Shown here: in pieces, positions 27,419-36,063 of the stretch
Layout of the letters: each line of letters starts with the position of its first letter
Numbering within the stretch: the first letter of the stretch is position 1
DNA from: Actinoplanes subtropicus
GTDB lineage: Bacteria > Actinomycetota > Actinomycetes > Mycobacteriales > Micromonosporaceae
DNA length: 64,000 bases
Direction: 5' to 3'
Assembly: GCF_000721705.1 (NCBI RefSeq)
Contig: NZ_JOJL01000001.1
Span: 1 to 64,000, forward strand
Notes under the pieces: model-generated
Database searches by the model: none
What the model was told of the DNA's origin: nothing
Seen by the model: the letters and a program-made list of their open reading frames with translations, nothing else
Made by a program: the position numbers and the translations under genes

Positions 27419-29740
27419 TCAGTGCGGCGGAGACATGGCCCCGCCCGAGGAGGTGGCAGTGTTCTGGGGAACACCATGCAGCCACTCGGCCACCGCGGCG
27501 GCGGTCAGCCGGTCGGCCGGCAGTTCGACGGCGCCCGCGTCGGCGAGCCACAGCCGGCTCTTCGGTTCGAAGGAGATGCCCAGCAGCGGTGTGCCGGTCG
27601 TGGTGGCGAAGATTTGCGAGTGCAGGCGCATGGCGATCACTGCCATGGCGCTCGCGTGCAGCCCCTTCGCGAGCGACGGGTTCAGGTGGGGACCGAGTAT
27701 GTGTGCCCGGTCGGCCAGGCCGGCCCGGTCGAGCATCCATCGTCCGAGATTCGCGTCGGAGTAGTCGGTGCCCAGGCCGTAGTCACCGGCGGTCGACATC
27801 GACACCAGATAGATCGGGTTGTCGTGGGTCGCGGCCCAGGTGGCGACCCCGAGTCCGAGCTCGGTCAGCACCGTGCGCAGCGCCTCGACGTCGGGCATGG
27901 CCTTGACGTTCAGCACCAGGGGCCGGCCGGGCAGCGGGCTGTGCCGAGCCACCACGTGGGGCGGGGCCGGCGGCACCAGCGTCGACGGGTCCGGCACGAT
28001 GTGGGCCCGCGTGGGATCGGCGGAGATCGTGGTCTGTGACTGCGGATCCCGGACGGTCACCGCGGTCGCCAGGCGCGCGGCGATCCTCAGCAGGTATTTC
28101 GTGCTCGCCGGCGTGGTCTCGTACGCGCCGAGGCTCAGGAAGTAGAGCTCCTTGCCGAGCAGCCGGGCCCCGATCGCCGCCATCGGCAGCGCCCGGACCA
28201 GCGGGGGAAGCCCGGCTCCGAACATGCCTCCCCCGCCGATGCAGAGCGCGTCCGCGGCGAGATAAGCGCGGATCGCGGCCGCCGAGACGGTCGGCACCGC
28301 GGTCACCCCGTGCAGCCGGGCGAGGTTGCCGGGATCGCGGCCGACCACTGTGATCACTTCTGGCCGGTCGGCAAGGCTCAACAGGCCGGCCAGAATCGAC
28401 TCGTCGCCGGTATTTCCGTTGCCGTAGTTGCCGAGCAGCAGGACTCGGCCGGATCGCGGGCCCCGGCGGCGGGTCGCGTGCCGGACGGCGGCGCGGAGCA
28501 CGTCGGCGGGCAGCCGCGCGTCACCCACCCAACGGCCGGCCTCGCGTCGCGGAACCAACGCGAGGACGACGAGCGCGGTGCCTCCCTGGATCGCCGCGGT
28601 CCACCAGGCGACGGCGTTCAGACTTCCGCTCACCGTTGCCAGCGTGGTGGCGCCGACGACCGTGACGATGGTCAGCGTGATCACCGTCGGGCGGTATCGG
28701 CCGGCCGCCTGGTGGATCGTGGTGACCAGGTTGAGCAGACCGGCGGCGAACCCGCCGAGCACCAGGGGCAGCAGAAGCGTCGTGTAGCCCAGGTAATGAT
28801 CGGGCAGCACCACGGAGAGGACGGTGCGCGGGGCGGCCGCGACGAGCCCGACGGTGACGATGCCCGCGGCGGTGTAGAGACCGAGCACCCGGCGGACGAT
28901 CCGAGCCGCCTCGGCGGCACCGGTCCGCGCATCGACGAGCCGGGGAAACGCGACAGTGGCCAGGGCGATCGACAGGTAGAGCGGGATCCGCCCGAGCGCC
29001 AGCATTCCCTGGTAGCCGGCCACCTCCGGGTTCGCGCCGACGGCGATGCTGAGCACCAGGACGTCCAGCGATTGCAGGACGCCGCACAGCACCTGGATCG
29101 AGCTGATTCCGGTCGCGTGCCGCCACAGTTGCCGGTCGCCGAGCGCGAAGGCGGCGGCCCGGCCGGCCCGCCCCAGGTCCGGGCGCATCAGCCAGAGCGC
29201 CCAACCGGCGCAGACCAGCGAGCCGACGGCGAAGCCGGTGACCCCGGCGGCCGGGGAATCGGTCGCCGCGATCGCGCCGGCCCCGGCAACGACCTTGACC
29301 AACGCCTCGGTGACCCGATAGGCGGCGAGCAGGCCGAATCGGCTCTGTCCCTGCAGGTAACCGGCGCCTGCCGCGGTGATGAAGATGCCGGTGCAGGCGA
29401 GAGCGGAGGTTCCGATGAGGGCCGGCCCGGCATATCGGTACTCCGCGGCGGACACCAGCGCGCTGGTCAGCAGTGCCGCCCCGAACGAGGTGACCAGCGC
29501 GAAGCGGACGGCCTGCCGTCGCCGATCGCTGCCGGCGGCGGCGTTGGCGATCTCCCGGGCCAGAACCCACGGTATCGTCGCGGACGCGGCGGTGCCGACC
29601 AGGAGCAGCAGCGCCGACACGGCGGCGACCTGGGAGAACCCGGAAGGCGACAGGAGGTGGATCAGAGCGACGGTGTAGCCGTAGTTCAGCGCGGCGATCG
29701 TCACCGATCCGGTCAGCAGCAACCACCCGCCGCGGTTCAC
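27419..29740 (-). CDS. Fusion of a polysaccharide flippase and a polysaccharide pyruvyl transferase
   Basis: 773 residues in one uninterrupted frame. Residues 1-~420 form a Wzx/MATE-like flippase with about 12-14 membrane helices (GGWLLLTGSVTIAALNYGYT near the start) that would move a lipid-linked glycan across the membrane. After an Arg-rich linker (ATRRRGPRSGR), residues ~430-770 are a pyruvyl-transferase domain (PS_pyruv_trans): VLLLGNYGNGNTGDESIL, CIGGGGMFG, and AMRLHSQIFATTTGTPLLGI. This domain adds a pyruvate ketal to sugars of cell-surface polymers. GTG 29740 overlaps the previous stop as GTGA. Separate genes are the norm for these two activities. Confidence 0.85.
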   Translation of the reverse strand: MNRGGWLLLTGSVTIAALNYGYTVALIHLLSPSGFSQVAAVSALLLLVGTAASATIPWVLAREIANAAAGSDRRRQAVRFALVTSFGAALLTSALVSAAEYRYAGPALIGTSALACTGIFITAAGAGYLQGQSRFGLLAAYRVTEALVKVVAGAGAIAATDSPAAGVTGFAVGSLVCAGWALWLMRPDLGRAGRAAAFALGDRQLWRHATGISSIQVLCGVLQSLDVLVLSIAVGANPEVAGYQGMLALGRIPLYLSIALATVAFPRLVDARTGAAEAARIVRRVLGLYTAAGIVTVGLVAAAPRTVLSVVLPDHYLGYTTLLLPLVLGGFAAGLLNLVTTIHQAAGRYRPTVITLTIVTVVGATTLATVSGSLNAVAWWTAAIQGGTALVVLALVPRREAGRWVGDARLPADVLRAAVRHATRRRGPRSGRVLLLGNYGNGNTGDESILAGLLSLADRPEVITVVGRDPGNLARLHGVTAVPTVSAAAIRAYLAADALCIGGGGMFGAGLPPLVRALPMAAIGARLLGKELYFLSLGAYETTPASTKYLLRIAARLATAVTVRDPQSQTTISADPTRAHIVPDPSTLVPPAPPHVVARHSPLPGRPLVLNVKAMPDVEALRTVLTELGLGVATWAATHDNPIYLVSMSTAGDYGLGTDYSDANLGRWMLDRAGLADRAHILGPHLNPSLAKGLHASAMAVIAMRLHSQIFATTTGTPLLGISFEPKSRLWLADAGAVELPADRLTAAAVAEWLHGVPQNTATSSGGAMSPPH

Positions 29741-31269
29741 CAGAGGCTCACATCGGTCGTCCGGTAGATCGCGACCCCGCCGAACGATCGGCCGGTGGCC
29801 GAGAACACCTTCGTGGAGTGCGCGGCATACCAGTCGATGTCCGCCGCGGGTACCGGGGCGTACCCCTCCCGGACGGTCTTGTCGAGCACGAGGAGATACG
29901 TGACCTGCTTCGCGGCCATCTCCGCCGGGGTGCCGACCGGCGTGGTCACCAGACCGCTGCCCCGCAAGGTGACCTCGGACTGGCTGGCGACCCAGGCCAC
30001 GATCGACCCGGCCGGAGCGTTGCGGATCAGCCACTCGTAAGCCCTGTGCTGGCTGTCGTCGGCCTCGGCGTGGACGCTTCCCCACGAGAAGAGCTCGACG
30101 GCCAGCAGCACGGCGAACGCGGAGAACGCGACCCGGCGAAGCCCGGCCGGTCGTGCCGCCCGCGTGCGGAGCCGATGTGCCGCGGTGGCCAGGCTCATGA
30201 TCGCGGGCACGGCGAGGAAGTACAGGAACTGTTCCTCGACGGTGCCCAGCGCCAGTCCGTACGCCATGATGAGCAGGCCGCCGGCCGTGCCGAGGCCCAG
30301 AATCCGATCCAGGGGAGTCCACGGCCGAACGAGCAACCACAGCCCGGCGACGACGCCGATGGCCAGCACCACGTAGCTGCCGCCGAAGGTGAGGAGCTGG
30401 ACCCACAGTTGCTTGGCGAGCGAGGGTGCGTTGTCGGCGGTGAATCCGGTGCTGACCGAGGTGCCGAAGGCCCGGGACAGGCCGTTGGTCTTCTGCTCCC
30501 AGAAATCCTTCGCGTGCCCGCTGACCAGCACGACAAGGACGTACAACAGGTAGGCCGCGATGGCCGTGGCGGCGCCGGCCATTGCCTCTCGACGCCATCC
30601 GTACCAGCCGAAAGCGGCGATCGCGAGCAACGGCAGGACCGTGATCAGGGCCGCCATGTCCTTGGTGAGGATCGCCGCGCCGAAGAGCAGACCCACGCCG
30701 ATCGCCGCGGGGAGGCTGCGCCGGCCCGTACGGATCTGCCGGACGAGCGTGAGGTAACCGCCCAGCGCCAGCGTGACCGCCGCGGTCTCGAGCATGACCC
30801 GGCCGTTCTGCTGCAGCACGTAGGCGTCGATCGAGAAGACCGCGACGGCGACCACGGCCGGACCGCGCCCGGCGATGTGCCGGACCAGGAAGTAGATCAG
30901 GATCGCGGATCCGGCGGCGAGCAGGGCCTGCAGCACCCGGATCGAGTAGATGTCCTGGAACGGGTCGTGGCGATACCCGAAGAGCTTGAACCAGAGCGCC
31001 TCCAGGTAGAAGAAGCCGGGCGGATGCAGCAGGAACGGCCGGCCGGAGCCGATCGGCACCCAGTGTCCATCCGCGACGGACCTGCCGAGGCTCACGTAGA
31101 ACGGCTCGTCGACGAACACGTCGTAGCTGCGGCCGATGCCGATCAGACGCAGCAGCAGGGTCACCGCGACGATGGCGATGACCGTGCTCGCGGTGATCGC
31201 CCGCGAGTCGCGCCACCGGCCGGCGGGCACCTCCCGCGTGGCGGCGGTGTCCAGAGTTTCGGTGGTCAC
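29737..31269 (-). CDS. GT-C fold glycosyltransferase, family 39/ArnT-like membrane protein
   Basis: 510 residues, about 11-12 membrane helices. The first outer loop carries the acidic pair of GT-C enzymes (FVDEPFY, Asp54-Glu55) and HPPGFFYLEALWFKLFG, a pattern of the PMT/ArnT (glycosyltransferase_2-type dolichyl/polyprenyl mannosyl- or arabinosyl-transferase) superfamily. It would transfer a sugar from a polyprenyl phosphate donor outside the membrane. The donor may be made by the GT2 enzyme at the operon start. The C-terminal ~120 residues are an extracytoplasmic domain. GTG 31269 has GAGGAG; both ends overlap neighbours by 4 nt. Confidence 0.82.
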   Translation of the reverse strand: MTTETLDTAATREVPAGRWRDSRAITASTVIAIVAVTLLLRLIGIGRSYDVFVDEPFYVSLGRSVADGHWVPIGSGRPFLLHPPGFFYLEALWFKLFGYRHDPFQDIYSIRVLQALLAAGSAILIYFLVRHIAGRGPAVVAVAVFSIDAYVLQQNGRVMLETAAVTLALGGYLTLVRQIRTGRRSLPAAIGVGLLFGAAILTKDMAALITVLPLLAIAAFGWYGWRREAMAGAATAIAAYLLYVLVVLVSGHAKDFWEQKTNGLSRAFGTSVSTGFTADNAPSLAKQLWVQLLTFGGSYVVLAIGVVAGLWLLVRPWTPLDRILGLGTAGGLLIMAYGLALGTVEEQFLYFLAVPAIMSLATAAHRLRTRAARPAGLRRVAFSAFAVLLAVELFSWGSVHAEADDSQHRAYEWLIRNAPAGSIVAWVASQSEVTLRGSGLVTTPVGTPAEMAAKQVTYLLVLDKTVREGYAPVPAADIDWYAAHSTKVFSATGRSFGGVAIYRTTDVSLW

Positions 31270-32378
31270 GGTGTGCTCCTCGTGAGGTCATCGGCCGAAG
31301 CGATCGATACGAATAGGGATTCCTGCTGATCGGCGAGCGCGTCCCAGTCGAACCGGCGAGCGAAGGCGCGGGCCGACACGCTCAGCGCCGCCAGCAGGTC
31401 GGGACGGGCCAGCGCGTCGTTCACCGCCGTCGAGAGCGCGGACGGGTCGCCGGGCGGCACTCGTGTCCCCACCGCGGCGGGTATCACGTCGCGGAGGCAC
31501 TCGATGTCGGAGCCGATCACCGGAGTGCCACTGGCAGCCGCCTCGATCGCCACGATGCCGAAGGTCTCGAAGCGTGACGGCACCACGACCAGGGCCGCGC
31601 CCGCCAGCAGGGAGAACTTGTCCGGGCCGGACAGCCGGCCGAGCCAGCCGACCCGATCGGCGATCCCGAGCCGGTTCGCGGCCTGGCGCAGGCGAGCCTC
31701 GTCCGGTCCGTCCCCGGCGATCAGCAAGCGACGGCCGGGTATCGAGGGCATCGCGTCGAGCAGGACGTCCAGCCCTTTCTGCGCGGTATCGAGCCGCCCG
31801 AGGAACACGAGCGGCGTTGTGGGTTCGGGGAACCTCGCCGGATCGGACGCGACGGCGAAGGCCGACGCGTCGACCCCGTTGGCGACCACTCGGACGTCGG
31901 CATCCGGGCGGCGCCGGCGGATCTCGGCGGCGAGGTCCTCCGAAACGGCGATCAGCCGGCGGTGTTGCCGCAGGCCCCATCGCTCCACCAGGTGGAACGG
32001 CAACCGGTACTTCGCCGCCATCTCCGCCGCGAACATCCACTGGACCATCCCGACCACCGGCGTCCGGGTGAGTCGCGGCACCCCGATCGTGGAGATCGGC
32101 GCCCCGAAATCCTCCACGATCAGGTCGGCCTCGTACCGTCTGAGCAGCGTGGGTATCCGGGCGAAGTACCCGGCGGATCGGGCCCGGGTACGCCCGTGAC
32201 CCGCGTGCACGTATCGCACGCCGTCCTCCACCCGGTCTTCGCACCCGGGCCAGCCGGCGGTGACGACGGTGACGTCGTGCCGGACGGCCAGCCGCCGGCC
32301 GATCTCGTGCGTACGGACGGATCCGCCACCCGAGCCGGGCTGGTTCTTGTCCTCGTAGGCGAGATGCAGGATTCTCAT
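31266..32378 (-). CDS. Glycosyltransferase family 4
   Basis: 370 residues, GT-B fold, retaining. The N-terminal acceptor half has the loop GSGGGSVRTHEIGRRLA (about 16-32); the donor half has VVANGVDASAF, LVFLGRLDTAQKGLDVLLDA and the E-x7-E nucleotide-sugar motif ETFGIVAIE (about 268-276). It adds one sugar during assembly of the glycan repeat on the inner membrane face. ATG 32378 overlaps the preceding stop by 4 nt, and its own stop overlaps the next gene. Confidence 0.88.
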   Translation of the reverse strand: MRILHLAYEDKNQPGSGGGSVRTHEIGRRLAVRHDVTVVTAGWPGCEDRVEDGVRYVHAGHGRTRARSAGYFARIPTLLRRYEADLIVEDFGAPISTIGVPRLTRTPVVGMVQWMFAAEMAAKYRLPFHLVERWGLRQHRRLIAVSEDLAAEIRRRRPDADVRVVANGVDASAFAVASDPARFPEPTTPLVFLGRLDTAQKGLDVLLDAMPSIPGRRLLIAGDGPDEARLRQAANRLGIADRVGWLGRLSGPDKFSLLAGAALVVVPSRFETFGIVAIEAAASGTPVIGSDIECLRDVIPAAVGTRVPPGDPSALSTAVNDALARPDLLAALSVSARAFARRFDWDALADQQESLFVSIASADDLTRSTP

Positions 32379-33838
32379 GCGCCGGCCCGCGCGCTGTCGC
32401 CGAGCGGGCGCACCACGGTCTGCCAGCCGAGCAGGTCGCGCTGCCGGGCCAGGCGGACGGTCACCCGGGGATCGTGGACGTCGAAGCCGAGCGCCGTCAG
32501 CGCGCGCTCCGCGTTGATCTCGTCGGTCCCGTACATCAGCAGCGCGACGTGATCCGGCCCGGATGCGACGCGGTCGGTGCCCCGCAGACCGGCCAGGTTC
32601 CCGCGGCCGGCGACGTCGGCCGGCAGGACGACCAGCGTCACCGCGTCGTTGACCTGCCGTGCCTCCGGCCGGCCGTTCGCCAGCCGATGACGTTCCGCGG
32701 AGAGCGCGGACCGGAGCACGGCCGCCGTGCTCTCCCAGGTGAATTGCGATGCCCAGGCCACGCAGCGGGCCGACCAGGCGGCTCGCTCCACCGTGTCGGC
32801 GAGGGTCAGCAGCGCCTCGACGATCCCGGCCGACAAGCCGCCGGCCAGGTCCTCGCCGACCTCGACCAGCCATCCGGTCTCGCCGTGCCGGATCGTGTCG
32901 CGCAGGCCGGGAACGTTCAACGCGACGGCGGGGACGCCCGAGGCGGCCGCCTCCATGATGGACAGACCCCAGCCCTCGCCCATCGAGGCGCTGACGGTCA
33001 GCCAGGCCGAAGCGACCAGGGCGTCCCGGGTCGCCGGGTCGACCCTGCCGTGAAACACGACCCGGTCGCCAAGGCCGAGCCGGTCGGCCAAGGCGACCAG
33101 GTCGTCGACGGCGTCGCCGCTGCCGACCAGATGCACCTCCAGGTCGGGGATCCGGCGCAGCACCGCGGGCAACGCGTGGAGCAGCAGGTCGACGCGTTTC
33201 TGCCGGACCAGCCGCCCGACGCAGACGATCCGCGGCCTCGCGGCCGGTTCCCTGCGGTGCTGGTCGGGCATCTCCTGGCCACATGCGGCGAGCAGCACCG
33301 GGCCGCGCAGCGACAGGCGGCGGCGGATCTCCTGACGTGCGGAAGGCGAGACCGCCGCCAGGGTACGGTCGCGGTACACCCAGCGGCTGGCCTGGTTTTC
33401 CAGGAACTGGCCGAGCCGGGCGATCGGCTTCGGAAAGTGCACCTCGAACTGGTCCTGATGCACGTGATGGATGAGTTGGACGACCGGCGTGCGGCGGCGC
33501 AGCGCGAGCGGCGTGAAGAACGGAATGCCGTTCTGCGAGTCGATCACGCCGTCGACCGAGCGCCGGTGCCGTAGCAGCCACCACAACACGTGCGGATACA
33601 CCGTGAGGGTGCCTCCGCGGCGGACCACGGTCCCGTAGGGCGTTGTCTCGGTGCGAGCCTGGCCGGCCGCGCGAGCCGTCAAGTAGGTGACCCGGGCGCC
33701 GGCCCGATGCAGTTCCCCGGCCACCCGTTCGCAGTAGAGCTCCGCGCCGCCGGCCGCGGGATGGCCACTGTCCCGCCAGTTGCAAATGACGACGTGCCGC
33801 CCACGCCAGGCGCGAGCGAACGCGCCGGGAGCGCTCAT
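32375..33838 (-). CDS. Glycosyltransferase family 4 with extra C-terminal domain
   Basis: 487 residues. Residues 1-~385 are a GT-B enzyme: NWRDSGHPAAGGAELYCERV (about 20-39), VCVGRLVRQKRVDLLLHALP, and the donor motif GEGWGLSIMEAAASG (about 287-301). About 100 further residues (NDAVTLVVLPADVAGRGNLA, then VRLARQRDLLGWQTVV) form an added domain that I cannot name; it may position the acceptor. ATG 33838 overlaps the GT2 stop by 4 nt. The paralogue downstream is shorter and lacks the extension. Confidence 0.85.
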   Translation of the reverse strand: MSAPGAFARAWRGRHVVICNWRDSGHPAAGGAELYCERVAGELHRAGARVTYLTARAAGQARTETTPYGTVVRRGGTLTVYPHVLWWLLRHRRSVDGVIDSQNGIPFFTPLALRRRTPVVQLIHHVHQDQFEVHFPKPIARLGQFLENQASRWVYRDRTLAAVSPSARQEIRRRLSLRGPVLLAACGQEMPDQHRREPAARPRIVCVGRLVRQKRVDLLLHALPAVLRRIPDLEVHLVGSGDAVDDLVALADRLGLGDRVVFHGRVDPATRDALVASAWLTVSASMGEGWGLSIMEAAASGVPAVALNVPGLRDTIRHGETGWLVEVGEDLAGGLSAGIVEALLTLADTVERAAWSARCVAWASQFTWESTAAVLRSALSAERHRLANGRPEARQVNDAVTLVVLPADVAGRGNLAGLRGTDRVASGPDHVALLMYGTDEINAERALTALGFDVHDPRVTVRLARQRDLLGWQTVVRPLGDSARAGA

Positions 33839-34593
33839 CGGCCGCCCGCCGAAGCGGACCCGAGAGCGTACCGGGTGACGGAGAGCCCGGCGGGCGGAAC
33901 CTCGCGATGCAGCCGCCACAGTTCCGCGGCCACCTTGCGACCGTCGGAGAACAACCGGAACGTCGAGTCGCCCTGATCGGACCAGGCAACCGGGACCTCG
34001 GTGATCGAGAGGCCCAGCCGGTGGGCGCGGGCCACGATCTCCAGATCGAAGGCGAAGCCGGAGAGGCGCATGTCGCGGAAGATCTGCCGGGCCGCGTACG
34101 CCTGGAAGAACTTGAACCCGCACTGGGTGTCGGCGACCGCGCCGGAGTGCCTGCGTGACAGCAACCGGAAGCCCGTGCCGCCGACCCGCCGGATGAAGGG
34201 CTGCCGGGAGACGTAACTCGCCCCCGCACACCGCCGTGAGCCGATGACCACCTCATGGCCGGCCCGCAGCCGCCGCAGCGCGATGTCGACCGTCTCGGTC
34301 GGCGTGGCCAGGTCTGCGTCGACAAAACCGACATAGCGCGCGGTGCTGGTGAGCGCGCCGCGGATCACCGCCGCGCCCTTGCCCCGCTTCGAACAGCCGG
34401 TGACGGCGACCGGGACGCCCTGGGCGGCGAACCGGTCGACGATGTCGGCGGTGCGGTCGCTGCTGCCGTTGTCGATCACGCGCAGCGCCGCGTCCAGACC
34501 ACTCCGGCGTAGATGTCCGGCCCATGATTCGAGAACCCGGCTCAATCGCCGTTCCTCGTTGTACGCAGGGATGAGTACCTCGAGCTCGGTCAA
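33835..34593 (-). CDS. Dolichyl/polyprenyl-phosphate glucosyltransferase-like GT2
   Basis: 252 residues. GT-A fold of the DPG-synthase type: IPAYNEERRLSRVL at the start, VDADLATPTE with the metal-binding Asp92-x-Asp94, and DTQCGFKFF (about residues 157-165), typical of polyprenyl-phosphate glucose/mannose synthases. No membrane helices are seen. It likely charges polyprenyl phosphate with a sugar for the GT-C enzyme in the same operon. TTG 34593 is the only start in position; AAGGGA lies 9 nt upstream. First gene of the five-gene operon. Confidence 0.82.
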   Translation of the reverse strand: MTELEVLIPAYNEERRLSRVLESWAGHLRRSGLDAALRVIDNGSSDRTADIVDRFAAQGVPVAVTGCSKRGKGAAVIRGALTSTARYVGFVDADLATPTETVDIALRRLRAGHEVVIGSRRCAGASYVSRQPFIRRVGGTGFRLLSRRHSGAVADTQCGFKFFQAYAARQIFRDMRLSGFAFDLEIVARAHRLGLSITEVPVAWSDQGDSTFRLFSDGRKVAAELWRLHREVPPAGLSVTRYALGSASAGGR

Positions 34594-34908
34594 CGGGACG
34601 TCCCTTCACCCGGGTTCGAAAATGTGCAGCGAAAAGCACCCATTGAGCGGGTCGGGCGCGACCGAGCCATTCTTTTCGAATTGGTATTGCTGGGTGATGG
34701 TGTGCCGAACAAACATCCGATCAACGCCCTGACCTGCTATTTCAGGACGCTAATCGAGCTGTGTAACGGCATTGATACCGTCCCGCGACGGGGTGATGTC
34801 GCAGCGGAATTGCGGGAAAGAAAGGCGCTGTTTTCCGGCGCGGAGTCTGATTCGCCGGTTCGCGGCTCGGGTGCGAGGAAACGCGACCGGTGACCGTAAT
34901 CGACGAAT
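34594..34908. other. 315-bp AT-richer gap upstream of the glycan operon
   Basis: It separates the LacI gene from the operon on the same strand and presumably holds the operon promoter, but I see no confident -35/-10 pair. The base composition is clearly less GC-rich than the flanking genes. The short open frame inside has atypical codon use and no family features, so I do not call a gene. Confidence 0.5.
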
Positions 34909-35940
34909 TCAGCGGGGCGGAATGGGGCCCGCCACCGCCGTCGACTCGCGGACCACCAGACGGCCCGGCTGCCGTATCACGCCCGATTGGCGATCCCCGT
35001 CGAGCGCCGCGAACAGATGCCGCACCGCCGTCGTACCCAGCTGTTCCAGGTTCAGGTCCACTGTGGTCAGCGGCGGACGGCACTCCGTCGCGATGACCTC
35101 CCAGTTGTCGTAGCCGACGATCGCCACGTCCTCGGGGACCGTGCGGCCCAGGTCGCGCAGCGCCTCGGTCACCCCGGAGGCGATCTGGTCGCTGCCGCAG
35201 AAGATGGCGTCCACATCCGGGTGCGAGGCCAGCAACCGGGACGTCGCGTGCCGGCCCCACCGCTGCGACCACTGCCCGAAGAGCGCGTCGCCGACCAGCG
35301 GCAGCCTCGCCGCGTCGAGTACCTCGGTCAGCGCCGCCGCGCGGTCGCGGGCCGCCCGGTAACCCGGGTCGCCGGTGATGTGGGCGATCTTCGTACGGCC
35401 GAGGGTGACCAGGTGCTGGGCGGCGAGCCGGGCACCGCCGGCGTCGTCGGCCACCACCGACAGGTCGTTCGGGTCGTCCGACTCGCAGTACGCGTACACG
35501 ACCGGGACCGGAATCTCCTTGGTGAGCGACGGCCGGATCTCGTTCGAGTCGCCGAGGATGATGAAGCCGTCCACCTGCCGGGCCAGCAGCGTACGGATGT
35601 AGTGCCGGCGCCGGATCGCGTCCCCGCGGGCGTCGCAGAGCAGGACGCTCATCTGCTCGTTGCCCAGCGCGTTCTCGGCGCCGAGCAGCACCGGGATGGC
35701 GAACCGGGCCGCCGACAGCTCGTCGGTGAGCAGCCCGACCGTCCGCGTGTTGCCGGAGATCAGGCTGCGGGCCAGCACGTTCGGCTGGAACGACAACTCC
35801 TCGGCCGCCTGCAGCACCCGCGTCCGGGTGGCGGGGGCGACCTCGTCCCGCTGGTTGAGCGCCTTGGAGGCGGTCGCCACCGAGACCCCGGCCCGCTTGG
35901 CGACATCCGTCAGCGTCACCTGCGCGCGTTTCCTGGGCAC
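34909..35940 (-). CDS. LacI-family transcriptional regulator
   Basis: 343 residues. HTH at residues ~8-28 (TLTDVAKRAGVSVATASKAL), hinge helix (VLARSLISGNTRTVG) and periplasmic-binding-protein-like effector domain (IFCGSDQIASGVTEALRDLG). Such proteins repress sugar-use genes until a sugar binds. GTG 35940 follows GGGAGGAG. It is divergent from a GH127 arabinofuranosidase, and two LacI-like palindromes lie in the gap, so it probably controls that enzyme and itself. Confidence 0.92.
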   Translation of the reverse strand: MPRKRAQVTLTDVAKRAGVSVATASKALNQRDEVAPATRTRVLQAAEELSFQPNVLARSLISGNTRTVGLLTDELSAARFAIPVLLGAENALGNEQMSVLLCDARGDAIRRRHYIRTLLARQVDGFIILGDSNEIRPSLTKEIPVPVVYAYCESDDPNDLSVVADDAGGARLAAQHLVTLGRTKIAHITGDPGYRAARDRAAALTEVLDAARLPLVGDALFGQWSQRWGRHATSRLLASHPDVDAIFCGSDQIASGVTEALRDLGRTVPEDVAIVGYDNWEVIATECRPPLTTVDLNLEQLGTTAVRHLFAALDGDRQSGVIRQPGRLVVRESTAVAGPIPPR

Positions 35941-35950
35941 CGAACTCCTC

Positions 35951-36043
35951 CCGAAATGTTTTCGGCAGCATAGCAGGAGCGGCCCGAAATCATCGGTTGA
36001 CACTGCGGAGTGGGGCCTGACACTATTCCCGAAAAGGTTTTCG
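35951..36043. promoter_or_regulatory. Two LacI-type operators between lacI-like gene and GH127
   Basis: CCGAAA-TGT-TTTCGG (35951-35965) and CGAAAA-GG-TTTTCG (36030-36043) are perfect 6-bp inverted repeats with related half-sites. They sit close to each divergent start. A pair about 79 bp apart could support looping. Confidence 0.6.
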
Positions 36044-36063
36044 AAGGTTTCGGAGGTGCGTCC

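Noticed and set aside
34624..34893. 89-codon plus frame in the gap before the glycan operon
   Set aside because: AT-rich codons, no ribosome site, no family similarity; region better explained as a promoter gap.
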